Origin: Dehalococcoidia bacterium
GTDB lineage: Bacteria > Chloroflexota > Dehalococcoidia > Dehalococcoidales > DAOWJC01
NCBI GenBank assembly: GCA_030640595.1
Contig: DAOWJC010000073.1
Span: forward strand, 1-6,954
DNA length: 6,954 nt
Reading direction: 5' to 3'
Shown here: one piece after another, positions 1-5,488 of the stretch
Layout of the letters: every line of letters begins with the position of its first letter
How positions within the stretch are numbered: the stretch's first letter is position 1
Translations under genes and position numbers: made by a program
The notes under the pieces: generated by a model
What the model saw: only the letters and a program-made list of their open reading frames with translations
The model's database searches: none
Told to the model about the DNA's origin: nothing

Positions 1-72
1 ATCAATTAATAGGCTGATAAGCCTTGAGTTTTGTGATTCACAGTTGTGTGCCCCCAAGACCTGGATATTCAT
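1..72 (-). CDS. N-terminus of a metallo-beta-lactamase-like (MBL-fold) hydrolase, truncated by window edge
   Basis: Only the first 24 residues are present, reading leftward from an ATG at 70-72 and open to the edge. They begin MNIQVLGAHNCESQ and continue to SLLID. A short beta strand, then Leu-Gly-x-His-Asn, a Ser/Arg-rich turn and a second strand ending in Leu-Leu-Ile-Asp is how MBL-fold proteins of the cyclic-nucleotide-phosphodiesterase/RNase Z-like type commonly open. I recall closely similar N-termini in Chloroflexota proteins annotated simply as MBL-fold hydrolases. The metal-binding HxHxDH motif would lie beyond the edge, so the enzyme class cannot be confirmed here. A good Shine-Dalgarno (AGGAGG region, 86-92) lies about 13 nt upstream, slightly far. 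The gene starts 23 nt after the transporter stop on the same strand, so it is probably the third gene of the corA operon. Substrate unknown. Confidence 0.6.
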   Translation of the reverse strand, partial: MNIQVLGAHNCESQNSRLISLLID

Positions 73-95
73 CGCTTTCTTAGAGCCCTCCTTTA

Positions 96-785
96 TTAAT
101 TTGAGATGAGGAAGGGGTTAAAATTTGTTTCGTAGTCAAAGGTGTCAATTGCCTCTTTTTTCTTTAAGAAGTTGACCACGGCGTAGGTAAATGGGGTAGC
201 CACTGTTTCATAGCCTGTTTTTAGTAGCCAGTGAGTGAGAATAGTTATGCCTATGAAGGATAAACCGAATCTACCAATGTAAGCTATGGTGATAAATACC
301 GCGGTGTCTAGTCCCTGCCCGACAATGGTAGAGCCGATAGTCCTCGTCCACAGCCAGCGCCCTTTAGTCGCAATCTTCATCTTAGCCAGGACAAAGGAGT
401 TGCTAAATTCGCCGACTACATAGGCTAAGAAAGAGGCAGCTAGTATTTGAGGGGTATAGCCTAGGATGCTTTCATAGGCTTCCTGCCCTCCCCACACTGA
501 GACGGGTGGCAGGAGTCGACCGAGCCAGATAGCGATAACAGCGATAAGGTTACAGAAGAAGCCGAGCCAGATTACCCTTCTGGCCAGGCGATAGCCATAG
601 ACCTCGGTAAGAATATCACCAAAAATGTAACTTAGGGGGAAGATAACTATAGCTGCTGGCACGGATACTGGTTGCCCCAGAAGGCTTATCCCAAGGCTTA
701 TTGGCTTGACGGCAATGATATTAGCTGTAATCAGGCAGGTGACAAAGATGGCTGCAATAATCACAAATCGGTGAGAGACATTCAT
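96..785 (-). CDS. yhhQ: YhhQ/Vut_1-family queuosine precursor transporter
   Basis: Predicted inner-membrane transporter of 229 aa, the usual family length, which in characterised members imports queuosine precursors (preQ0/preQ1) for tRNA modification. About six hydrophobic segments are visible (near residues 8-26, 40-56, 70-90, 112-128, 150-172, 176-205). Family hallmarks are present: the Gly-Asp-Ile-Leu-Thr-Glu-Val-Tyr-Gly-Tyr motif at 56-65, the Gly-Glu-Phe-Ser-Asn-Ser segment at 125-130 followed by a basic Lys-Met-Lys turn, and a Trp-Thr-Arg-Thr-Ile-Gly-Ser-Thr-x-Val-Gly-Gln-Gly-Asp-like stretch at 146-160. The ATG at 783-785 has an AAAGG Shine-Dalgarno (794-798) 8 nt upstream. The gene follows corA after 34 nt, suggesting co-transcription. 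No preQ1 riboswitch is visible in that short gap, and no other queuosine gene is in the window. Family assignment is firm; exact substrate is inferred. Confidence 0.9.
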   Translation of the reverse strand: MNVSHRFVIIAAIFVTCLITANIIAVKPISLGISLLGQPVSVPAAIVIFPLSYIFGDILTEVYGYRLARRVIWLGFFCNLIAVIAIWLGRLLPPVSVWGGQEAYESILGYTPQILAASFLAYVVGEFSNSFVLAKMKIATKGRWLWTRTIGSTIVGQGLDTAVFITIAYIGRFGLSFIGITILTHWLLKTGYETVATPFTYAVVNFLKKKEAIDTFDYETNFNPFLISN

Positions 786-819
786 TATTAAAGCCTTTGC
801 CGTCTACACCCTGCTGTTA

Positions 820-1770
820 CTAAATCCAGCGCTGGCGATGGAAGAAGTAGAGCATGCCGCCAATAATGGTTAGCATGATAAGGAACACAAATAGAAGGGA
901 GTAGCTGGAGTTTTGGAATGGTAACGGGATGTTCATTCCGTAGATACTGGCGACTACAGTAATAGGTAGAAGGATGGTAGCAATGATGGTCAGCATTCGT
1001 ATGACGTCATTGGTGCGATTAGTAGCCAGTGAATCATGGGTATCGTTTAGTCCTTCAATAACCTCTTTATATTCATCCAAAGCATCCCAAATCTTATCTA
1101 CATGGTCAACCGTATCCCCGAAGTAAACTGCCATATCCATCTTGGTAAAGCGGCGAACCTTTGGTTCCAGACTGCCGATAACGGCTCTCATTGGCCAGAT
1201 GATGCGGCGAAAAGAGATGATGTCTCGCCGAAGTATGGAGATTTCCTTTACTGTGCCACGCATTCCATTGGAGAAGATGTTGTCCTCAACACTCTCAATA
1301 TTGTCAACAATCTTATTCAATATCGGTAAGCAGTAATCAACTAACCTATCAACAATGCGGTAGAGGAGATAACTAGAGCCCTGGCCGAAGTTCTCTTGCT
1401 GAGATTCTTCATCAATCTGGCATTCCTTGAATAGCTTTACCAGTGGCTTAAGCTCCCCTTTGTGCAGGGTAATGAGGTAATTTTTGCCAATAAAAACAGA
1501 TAACTGGCTGGTGGTAGTTGCCCGTGCCTCTTTATTGAATACCGGGAAATGGAAGACTAAGAACAGATAGTCTTTATACTCATCTATTTTAGGTCGCTGT
1601 ATTCGGCTGAGGCAGTCATCCAAGTCCAGGGGATGGAAGGGGTAATTTTGAGCCAGGTATTCTGTCTCCCGGTCCGTTGGGCTCTCAATGTTGACCCAGG
1701 TTAGGTCGCCCCAGGTAAGCGACTCCAGATTTAGCTGTTTCTCCTCTTTTTTGACCCGAGAGATAGTCAT
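820..1770 (-). CDS. corA: CorA-family magnesium/cobalt transporter
   Basis: A 316-aa CorA/MIT-superfamily channel, normal full length, expected to act as a homopentamer moving Mg2+ (also Co2+ or Ni2+) across the inner membrane. Residues 1 to about 250 form the cytoplasmic funnel, including a long helical stretch from about 130 to 250 rich in charged residues. Two C-terminal membrane helices follow, roughly 257-277 and 290-310. The signature Gly-Met-Asn sits at 278-280, directly after TM1 within Tyr-Gly-Met-Asn-Ile-Pro, as the selectivity filter requires. The protein ends in a basic-aromatic tail (His-Arg-Gln-Arg-Trp-Ile) typical of the family. The ATG at 1768-1770 has a strong GAGGAAAGG Shine-Dalgarno (1781-1789) 10 nt upstream. 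This is the first gene of an apparent operon with yhhQ and the truncated MBL protein. Confidence 0.95.
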   Translation of the reverse strand: MTISRVKKEEKQLNLESLTWGDLTWVNIESPTDRETEYLAQNYPFHPLDLDDCLSRIQRPKIDEYKDYLFLVFHFPVFNKEARATTTSQLSVFIGKNYLITLHKGELKPLVKLFKECQIDEESQQENFGQGSSYLLYRIVDRLVDYCLPILNKIVDNIESVEDNIFSNGMRGTVKEISILRRDIISFRRIIWPMRAVIGSLEPKVRRFTKMDMAVYFGDTVDHVDKIWDALDEYKEVIEGLNDTHDSLATNRTNDVIRMLTIIATILLPITVVASIYGMNIPLPFQNSSYSLLFVFLIMLTIIGGMLYFFHRQRWI

Positions 1771-1780
1771 GGTAGATTAT

Positions 1781-1789
1781 CCTTTCCTC
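1781..1789 (-). promoter_or_regulatory. Ribosome binding site of corA
   Basis: On the minus strand GAGGAAAGG lies 10 nt before the corA ATG. It fixes the start at 1770. Confidence 0.75.
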
Positions 1790-1803
1790 AGAAGCTTGGA
1801 TAT

Positions 1804-1832
1804 ATTTTACCACAATTATTGCTAAATAGCAT
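1804..1832 (-). promoter_or_regulatory. Candidate corA operon promoter (extended -10)
   Basis: Minus strand: TGG followed by TAAAAT (-10 at 1804-1809, TG at 1811-1812) with a weak -35 ATGCTA (1827-1832) 17 nt upstream. The -10 matches 5 of 6 consensus positions and the TGn extension can compensate for a -35 matching only 3 of 6. The transcript would begin near 1797, leaving a leader of about 27 nt containing the Shine-Dalgarno site. The same TGGTAAAAT string recurs upstream of the metal permease. Confidence 0.4.
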
Positions 1833-1847
1833 CTAGCCTGATATATT
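1819..1847 (+). promoter_or_regulatory. Candidate promoter for the Cys4 mini-protein
   Basis: TTGCTA (1819-1824), a 17-nt spacer, then TATATT (1842-1847) preceded by TGA, giving an extended -10. This is 4/6 plus 5/6 consensus with optimal spacing. Transcription would start near 1854. It overlaps the opposing corA promoter, so the two transcription units may interfere with each other. Confidence 0.45.
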
Positions 1848-1860
1848 GTTTTTAGGTTAA

Positions 1861-2028
1861 ATGATGAAGCCCCCTTGGACACACAAGATTACCCTTAAAA
1901 TTAAGAAGGCACTAGGAATGAACGTATTCCTGTGTGATAGCTGCAAATGGAATTGGCGTACTGCCTGTCACAACCCGGTGCGCCCCAATGCCACCTGGTG
2001 CCCTGACTATGAAAAACGGGGAAAGTAA
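1861..2028 (+). CDS. Small four-cysteine protein, putative metal-binding, function unknown
   Basis: A 55-aa open frame starting Met-Met-Lys-Pro-Pro. The first 19 residues are basic (KITLKIKK). A cysteine-rich module follows, with Cys25-x2-Cys28, Cys36 and Cys47 and the conserved-looking segment Arg-Pro-Asn-Ala-Thr-Trp-Cys-Pro-Asp-Tyr at 41-50, ending in a basic tail. Four cysteines in so short a protein suggest a zinc-ribbon-like or Fe-S fold. Start choice is uncertain: ATGs at 1861 and 1864 have only a weak AGG (1854-1856), which coincides with the predicted transcription start. Met20 (1918-1920) has a good GAAGG (1905-1909) 8 nt upstream and would give 36 aa retaining all four cysteines. 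It is divergent from corA and its stop lies 5 nt from the end of the convergent MBL gene. I remember similar short proteins from Chloroflexota but cannot name a family. Confidence 0.6.
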   Translation: MMKPPWTHKITLKIKKALGMNVFLCDSCKWNWRTACHNPVRPNATWCPDYEKRGK

Positions 2029-2033
2029 CTCTG

Positions 2034-2984
2034 TCACCGAAGTTCTCCCAATTCTTTATTATACTGTTTTATATACTCAGTGCCGTATCTTTTGAAATAA
2101 CCGATAAAACCCATAATACTGAGCTTTGCCAAATTGAGGTCTCTGCGGCGTTCGTTCAAGGGGAGGCTATCAATTCGGGCTAAGGTGCCATCTTTTTCAC
2201 GGATTTCATTATATATCTCCTGCCAGTTAGCTTTCTTCTCCAGACAGTCAGCGATTATGTTACCCCATGAGATTAGCTGTTGCTTAAAATAGCGGAGCTT
2301 ATCAGGGGCATGTGTGGCATAGCCAAAGTGGGCGTAATACAAACTCGTGGCGCCAAGGCGGATTAACTTATCCAACGAAGTTAGTGCCTGCTCAAGATTA
2401 AAGGGAGGGGGTGTGTCTAGCATAATTAAACCTCTGATGTAGACCCCGGCTGCGTCGCCGACAAATAGCCTCCCTTCTTTTCTGTCGACAAAGCTCAGGT
2501 GATGTGATGCATGCCCCGGGGTATTTATCACCTCTATCTCCATGTCACCCAGGTTAAGCAACATCCCGTCTTTGGCTAAAATTATCCTGTCTTCAGGCAC
2601 AGGCTCTACCGGGCCATACTTCAAGGCTAGCTTTCCCAGAGCTCGCTGGCTAGCCTCCCATAACCTTGCCGGGTCGATTAGATGTCGCCCGCCTCTTTCG
2701 TGAACTATGACTATAGCCTTAGGCATTTGCTTTATTGCTTTGCCAATACCGCCAGCGTGGTCGAGGTGGATGTGGGTAGCAAAAATATAGCTTATATCCG
2801 CGGGATTTATATTTAGTTCTGCCAAACCTGACACAAGGTTTTCTACGGATACCGACGGCCCGACATCAATCAGGGCTACCTTTCTGGCTTTTAAGACATA
2901 GACGCTAATGAACTTTTTAAAGCCAGGGATTGGAGGTGCTACATCGATAAGCTTTAGGTTATGAGCTAGCGTATACGTTTTCAC
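2034..2984 (-). CDS. MBL-fold metallo-hydrolase
   Basis: A 316-aa metallo-beta-lactamase-superfamily hydrolase with the complete dinuclear metal site: His71-x-His73-x-Asp75-His76 (motif Thr-His-Ile-His-Leu-Asp-His-Ala-Gly), His158 in Asn-Thr-Pro-Gly-His, the bridging Asp177 in Phe-Val-Gly-Asp-Ala, and His219 in Tyr-Tyr-Ala-His-Phe-Gly. No signal peptide is visible, so it is probably cytoplasmic. Residues beyond about 225 form a helical C-terminal extension rich in Lys, Arg and Leu, as in lactonase- or glyoxalase II-like relatives; substrate cannot be deduced. The start is GTG (2982-2984) with AAGGTG (2995-3000) 10 nt upstream. It is a single-gene unit: the tRNA is divergent upstream and the Cys4 protein converges 5 nt beyond its stop. 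I see no hairpin terminator in that gap. Confidence 0.88.
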   Translation of the reverse strand: MKTYTLAHNLKLIDVAPPIPGFKKFISVYVLKARKVALIDVGPSVSVENLVSGLAELNINPADISYIFATHIHLDHAGGIGKAIKQMPKAIVIVHERGGRHLIDPARLWEASQRALGKLALKYGPVEPVPEDRIILAKDGMLLNLGDMEIEVINTPGHASHHLSFVDRKEGRLFVGDAAGVYIRGLIMLDTPPPFNLEQALTSLDKLIRLGATSLYYAHFGYATHAPDKLRYFKQQLISWGNIIADCLEKKANWQEIYNEIREKDGTLARIDSLPLNERRRDLNLAKLSIMGFIGYFKRYGTEYIKQYNKELGELR

Positions 2985-2994
2985 TGGGCAACTT

Positions 2995-3000
2995 CACCTT
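2995..3000 (-). promoter_or_regulatory. Ribosome binding site supporting the GTG start of the MBL hydrolase
   Basis: AAGGTG on the minus strand, 10 nt before GTG. It decides for this non-ATG start, which also places the opening Leu-Ile-Asp-Val-Ala-Pro segment at the expected distance from the first conserved strand. Confidence 0.65.
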
Positions 3001-3062
3001 TATGTAGCTAGTATTTTCCCACCGCGCCCCTTGCTAAACGACCCGGAAATAAGCACGCGGGA

Positions 3063-3092
3063 TTGACAGCTCAATTTGGATTATGCTATATT
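3063..3092 (+). promoter_or_regulatory. Strong sigma-70-type promoter of the tRNA gene
   Basis: A perfect TTGACA (3063-3068), an 18-nt spacer, then TATATT (3087-3092) preceded by TGC, an extended -10. Transcription would start near 3099, only about 3 nt before the mature tRNA 5' end. This is the best promoter in the window and fits a stable-RNA gene. Confidence 0.8.
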
Positions 3093-3101
3093 CTGCCTGC
3101 T

Positions 3102-3173
<72 letters not shown>

Positions 3174-3211
3174 TTTATTCTTCTTGTATTTGAACCTTCA
3201 TGCAGATACCA

Positions 3212-3230
3212 GTGTAACATTTTGTTATAC
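3212..3230. terminator. AT-rich imperfect hairpin between tRNA and cutA 3' ends
   Basis: Arms GTGTAACA (3212-3219) and TGTTATAC (3223-3230) with a 3-nt loop form an 8-bp stem containing one G-U on the plus strand (A-C on the minus strand). It sits between the convergent tRNA and cutA, 5 nt beyond the cutA stop. No clear U-tract follows on either strand, so a bidirectional terminator is only a possibility. Confidence 0.3.
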
Positions 3231-3235
3231 TCGCT

Positions 3236-3559
3236 TTACTTCACCTCTTTACCTATCCAATCCAGGTAATCTTGATTGCCGCCCACGATAGGCAAAGCAA
3301 TTATCTCAGGAACATCATAGCTATGAATCTCCCTAACTAATGTAACAATTTCGTTTAATAGTGATGTTTTAGTCTTGACGATTAGAAGGCTTTCCTGAGC
3401 TGAATCAAGCTTATCCTGCCACCAAAAGAGTGAACTAACCTTTGGCACGATATTGACACAGGCAGCTTTCTTCTGATTAAGCAGCGTGCTTGCTATTCGC
3501 TGTGCTTCCTCAGCGTTAGCTGTAGTAATAAACAGGACTGTATAAGCAAAGTCTTCCAT
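3236..3559 (-). CDS. cutA: CutA1 divalent-cation tolerance protein
   Basis: A 107-aa CutA1-family protein, typical length, expected to form a trimeric ferredoxin-like (PII-like) cytoplasmic protein linked to divalent-metal (copper) tolerance. Visible hallmarks: an early beta strand Val-Leu-Phe-Ile-Thr-Thr with Ala-Glu-Glu-Ala-Gln, the conserved Ala-Ala-Cys34-Val-Asn-Ile block, the Trp46-Trp47 aromatic pair, Leu-Ile-Val-Lys-Thr at 59-63, and the signature His79-Ser-Tyr-Asp-Val-Pro-Glu-Ile. The ATG at 3557-3559 begins 19 nt after the permease stop. The AGGAGG Shine-Dalgarno (3575-3580) overlaps that stop codon region, at a long 15-nt spacing, implying one transcript and possibly coupled translation. 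Pairing with a metal-efflux permease supports a metal role, although the biochemical function of CutA1 remains debated. Confidence 0.93.
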   Translation of the reverse strand: MEDFAYTVLFITTANAEEAQRIASTLLNQKKAACVNIVPKVSSLFWWQDKLDSAQESLLIVKTKTSLLNEIVTLVREIHSYDVPEIIALPIVGGNQDYLDWIGKEVK

Positions 3560-3578
3560 CGTTGTTTCAGAGCGCCTC

Positions 3579-4583
3579 CTATATTATTGAAAAGCAATAG
3601 CCCAAAGCCAGGGCTGTTAGGCAGATAACCGTCAGGTAGATAAGCAGGGTTTTACCGCCAAATTCCTTTCTTAAGACTAGAATAGTCCCCCAGCTGGTAA
3701 CTGGTCCTACTATTAGTAGCACCATTCCTGCTCCAATATTCATCCCCTGCGATATGAAGGCATCCACCAGGGGGACGCTAGCCGTAGAACAAATATACAT
3801 CATCAGACCAAAGATAAGGCTGAATAGATAGCCTAAGCCACCGCTAAAATAATCTCCAACAAATTTCCCCACCGGCGTAATGGCTGCCACTAATGCTGCC
3901 AGAGCCAAGCCTAAAAGTAGCTCAGCCCCAATCCTCTTAGGCATATCCACAAAGCCGAACCTTAAAGCAGAAACCAATCCGCTTTTGATGCTCCTCACCG
4001 GTTCACCCATAATGGCATATTTATCAGCTTCTCTGGCAAAGGTTGCTTGACAGTGGGGAGAGCAAAAATAGTAACTCTTACCTTTATACTTTGTTTCTAA
4101 TGATTTGCTCGTGCTCACGCTCATCCCACAAACGGGGTCAACGGCAATCTCCTCCATCTGACCTCGAGGCTTAAACTTAATTAGGTTACCGAATACGCCC
4201 ATAATAAGCCCCATCAAAATCACAGCAAAGAATATGAACACGGCGAACTTTATGCCAAGTAGGGCATAACAGACCAGGAGAGCGGTTACGGAGGTAGCTG
4301 GCGTTGCCACCAGAAAGGCTAACACTGGTCCCAGCCTGGCTCCTTTTTCGTGGAGGCTCACCGCTACCGGAAGGGAACCTATGCAGCAAATGGGGAGGGC
4401 TGTTCCGACGAGAGTAGAGTAGAGGAGTGGCTTTATCCCTTTCCCACCGAGGTGCCTCTCTACCCAACCGGTAGGTACAAACTCGTGGATTAGACCACTC
4501 AAGAAAAACCCTATAGCCAGGAAGGGCAATACCTCAATGAGATAATCCTTAAATACGATGAAGAATTGGGTTATCATGCTCAT
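3579..4583 (-). CDS. SO_0444/ArsP-like metal efflux permease with an internal YHS domain
   Basis: A 334-aa inner-membrane permease of the DUF318/ArsP-like superfamily. The sequence around residues 60-110 (Leu-Pro-Ile-Cys66-Cys67-Ile-Gly-Ser, then a Pro-Ala-Thr-Ser segment) and the later Cys265-Ser-Thr-Ala-Ser-Val-Pro block match the SO_0444-type Cu/Zn efflux group as I know it. About four membrane helices precede and four follow a soluble insert at about 146-193, which is a YHS domain: Asp-Pro-Val-Cys152-Gly-Met, a Lys-x-Tyr-Tyr-Phe-Cys174 core, Cys178, then Phe-Ala-Arg-Glu. YHS domains bind soft metals, often copper. The first ATG (4583) lies only 3 nt from an AAGGA; Met3 (4575-4577) is spaced better and is the likelier start. 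It is the first gene of the operon with cutA. Efflux substrate is inferred. Confidence 0.87.
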   Translation of the reverse strand: MSMITQFFIVFKDYLIEVLPFLAIGFFLSGLIHEFVPTGWVERHLGGKGIKPLLYSTLVGTALPICCIGSLPVAVSLHEKGARLGPVLAFLVATPATSVTALLVCYALLGIKFAVFIFFAVILMGLIMGVFGNLIKFKPRGQMEEIAVDPVCGMSVSTSKSLETKYKGKSYYFCSPHCQATFAREADKYAIMGEPVRSIKSGLVSALRFGFVDMPKRIGAELLLGLALAALVAAITPVGKFVGDYFSGGLGYLFSLIFGLMMYICSTASVPLVDAFISQGMNIGAGMVLLIVGPVTSWGTILVLRKEFGGKTLLIYLTVICLTALALGYCFSII

Positions 4584-4590
4584 TTTCCTT

Positions 4591-4607
4591 AACCCCGGCG
4601 GGGGTAT
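4591..4607 (-). promoter_or_regulatory. CsoR-like GC palindrome, candidate metal-responsive operator
   Basis: ACCCC (4592-4596), a 4-nt centre, GGGGT (4601-4605), flanked by AT-rich sequence including TAT on the right. The plus-strand string ACCCCGGCGGGGGTAT resembles, from memory, the CsoR copper operator of Bacillus subtilis. It abuts the permease Shine-Dalgarno site and lies about 20-37 nt downstream of the candidate promoter start. No csoR gene is in the window. It could instead be a small RNA hairpin affecting ribosome access. Confidence 0.45.
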
Positions 4608-4634
4608 ATCAGCTCGTTAAAGACTGCCGAGGAG

Positions 4635-4663
4635 ATTTTACCATTTCTTAGGTATTTTATTCA
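4635..4663 (-). promoter_or_regulatory. Candidate promoter of the permease-cutA operon
   Basis: Minus strand TGG-TAAAAT (-10 at 4635-4640, TG at 4642-4643) with a weak -35 TGAATA (4658-4663) at 17-nt spacing. Start near 4628. A perfect TATAAT (4707-4712, minus) further upstream has no acceptable -35 at the right distance and is a weaker alternative. Confidence 0.35.
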
Positions 4664-4701
4664 CCTCCGCTTCCCCGGCTCTGCCCTAAATATTATTGCT
4701 A

Positions 4702-4730
4702 TTACCATTATACCCATAGTATTCTATTAT
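4702..4730 (+). promoter_or_regulatory. Candidate promoter for the plus-strand membrane hydrolase
   Basis: TTACCA (4702-4707), 17-nt spacer, TATTAT (4725-4730): 4/6 and 5/6 consensus. Transcription would start near 4737, giving a leader of about 38 nt. Confidence 0.4.
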
Positions 4731-4774
4731 CCATAGGCTTATAAGAGGTCGTTTATAGGGAAGGCAGGAAGATA

Positions 4775-5401
4775 ATGTTGTTATTCGGGCACATCGGGAT
4801 TACAGCAGGGGTGGTTAAAGCCTGCGATACTTTAGTGTCTATGAGTAGACCTGATAATAGTTATGAGCCTGGTTCTAACTCGAGGTTTGGCATAGTTATC
4901 CGTAAGCAGCGGTTGCGTCTCCACCACTTGCTGAGTGGGATTAAGGGTCGGATAGGTTCAATTGATTATCGTATTGTATTGCTGGGCTCACTTCTACCTG
5001 ATATTATTGACAAGCCACTGTGGTTACTCGCCGTTGGCTACATTGCCCCTAGCGGTCGTGGTTATGCTCACACTTTATTATTTAACCTGGCTTTGTTTAT
5101 CTGTGGTCTGATTCTCATTAGATATAGAAAATCCTGGCTGTTAATTATCTCACTTTGCAGCTTTATGCATCTTATCTTTGACCAGATATGGAATAGTCCT
5201 GTTGTGTTATTGTGGCCTCTGCTGGGACCGTTACCTGAGAAGGAAACCACTGGCTGGTTGTTTAATATAATCCAGGCGCTGTTTTCATACCCAAGTGTAT
5301 ATATTCCAGAAATTATAGGACTGATAATAGTATTATTATTTGCCTATAGATTAATCATAAGGAGAAGTTTCATTAGTTTTATCAGGAGTGGAGCTGTTTA
5401 G
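4775..5401 (+). CDS. YdjM-like membrane-bound putative metal-dependent hydrolase
   Basis: A 208-aa membrane protein resembling the PF04307 family (YdjM, 'membrane-bound metal-dependent hydrolase'). It shows the family's spaced His/Asp pattern: His6 near the N-terminus, Leu-Leu-Pro-Asp76-Ile-Ile-Asp79-Lys, His99 in Ala-His-Thr-Leu, and His132-Leu-Ile-Phe-Asp136-Gln in a later helix, followed by Pro-x3-Leu-Trp-Pro-Leu. Four or so hydrophobic segments lie near 67-90, 99-116, 120-135 and 178-196. Between His6 and the first Asp motif is a polar, basic stretch (about 22-60) longer than I expect, probably an exposed loop. The ATG at 4775 has an AGGAAG Shine-Dalgarno (4766-4771). It is divergent from the metal permease and 87 nt upstream of the reductase. 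No substrate is known for this family; hydrolase activity is inferred from ligands only. Confidence 0.72.
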   Translation: MLLFGHIGITAGVVKACDTLVSMSRPDNSYEPGSNSRFGIVIRKQRLRLHHLLSGIKGRIGSIDYRIVLLGSLLPDIIDKPLWLLAVGYIAPSGRGYAHTLLFNLALFICGLILIRYRKSWLLIISLCSFMHLIFDQIWNSPVVLLWPLLGPLPEKETTGWLFNIIQALFSYPSVYIPEIIGLIIVLLFAYRLIIRRSFISFIRSGAV

Positions 5402-5476
5402 TGTATGGTTATTACACCCTTCAATTGGACATAAATATAGTGTATGATAAGCTAGTATCAGGTTATTTTTCAGACT

Positions 5477-5488
5477 GGGGGACTGAGG
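5477..5488 (+). promoter_or_regulatory. Ribosome binding region deciding the TTG start of the reductase
   Basis: GGGGGA (5477-5482) is 6 nt before TTG 5489; GAGG (5485-5488) touches TTG but is 9 nt before GTG 5498. Family sequence favours TTG, and the weak initiation codon suggests modest expression. Confidence 0.45.

Noticed and set aside
11..24. AGGCT-N4-AGCCT hairpin, possible terminator
   Set aside because: Only 5 bp, no U-tract, and it lies inside the coding start of the truncated MBL-like gene.
786..819. preQ1 riboswitch before the queuosine-precursor transporter
   Set aside because: The gap after corA is 34 nt, and no C-rich loop with an A-rich pseudoknot tail is visible.
1102..1336. 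Plus-strand open frames opposite corA
   Set aside because: They lie wholly antisense to a clear CorA coding sequence, lack good Shine-Dalgarno sites and encode no recognisable motif.
4186..4467. A 93-codon minus-strand frame inside the permease gene
   Set aside because: Out-of-frame overlap with the conserved Cys-Cys membrane segment of the permease; Arg/Ser/Pro-rich, low-complexity translation.
4589..4660. A 23-codon minus-strand frame behind a GGAGGTGA site, upstream of the permease
   Set aside because: It would have to start at ATA only 3 nt after the Shine-Dalgarno-like site. An overlapping GTG frame ends after 8 codons. The predicted transcription start near 4628 lies inside it.
5401..5417. 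GTGTA/TACAC hairpin after the YdjM-like gene, possible terminator
   Set aside because: A 5-bp AT-rich stem with a 7-nt loop and no U-tract; too weak to call.
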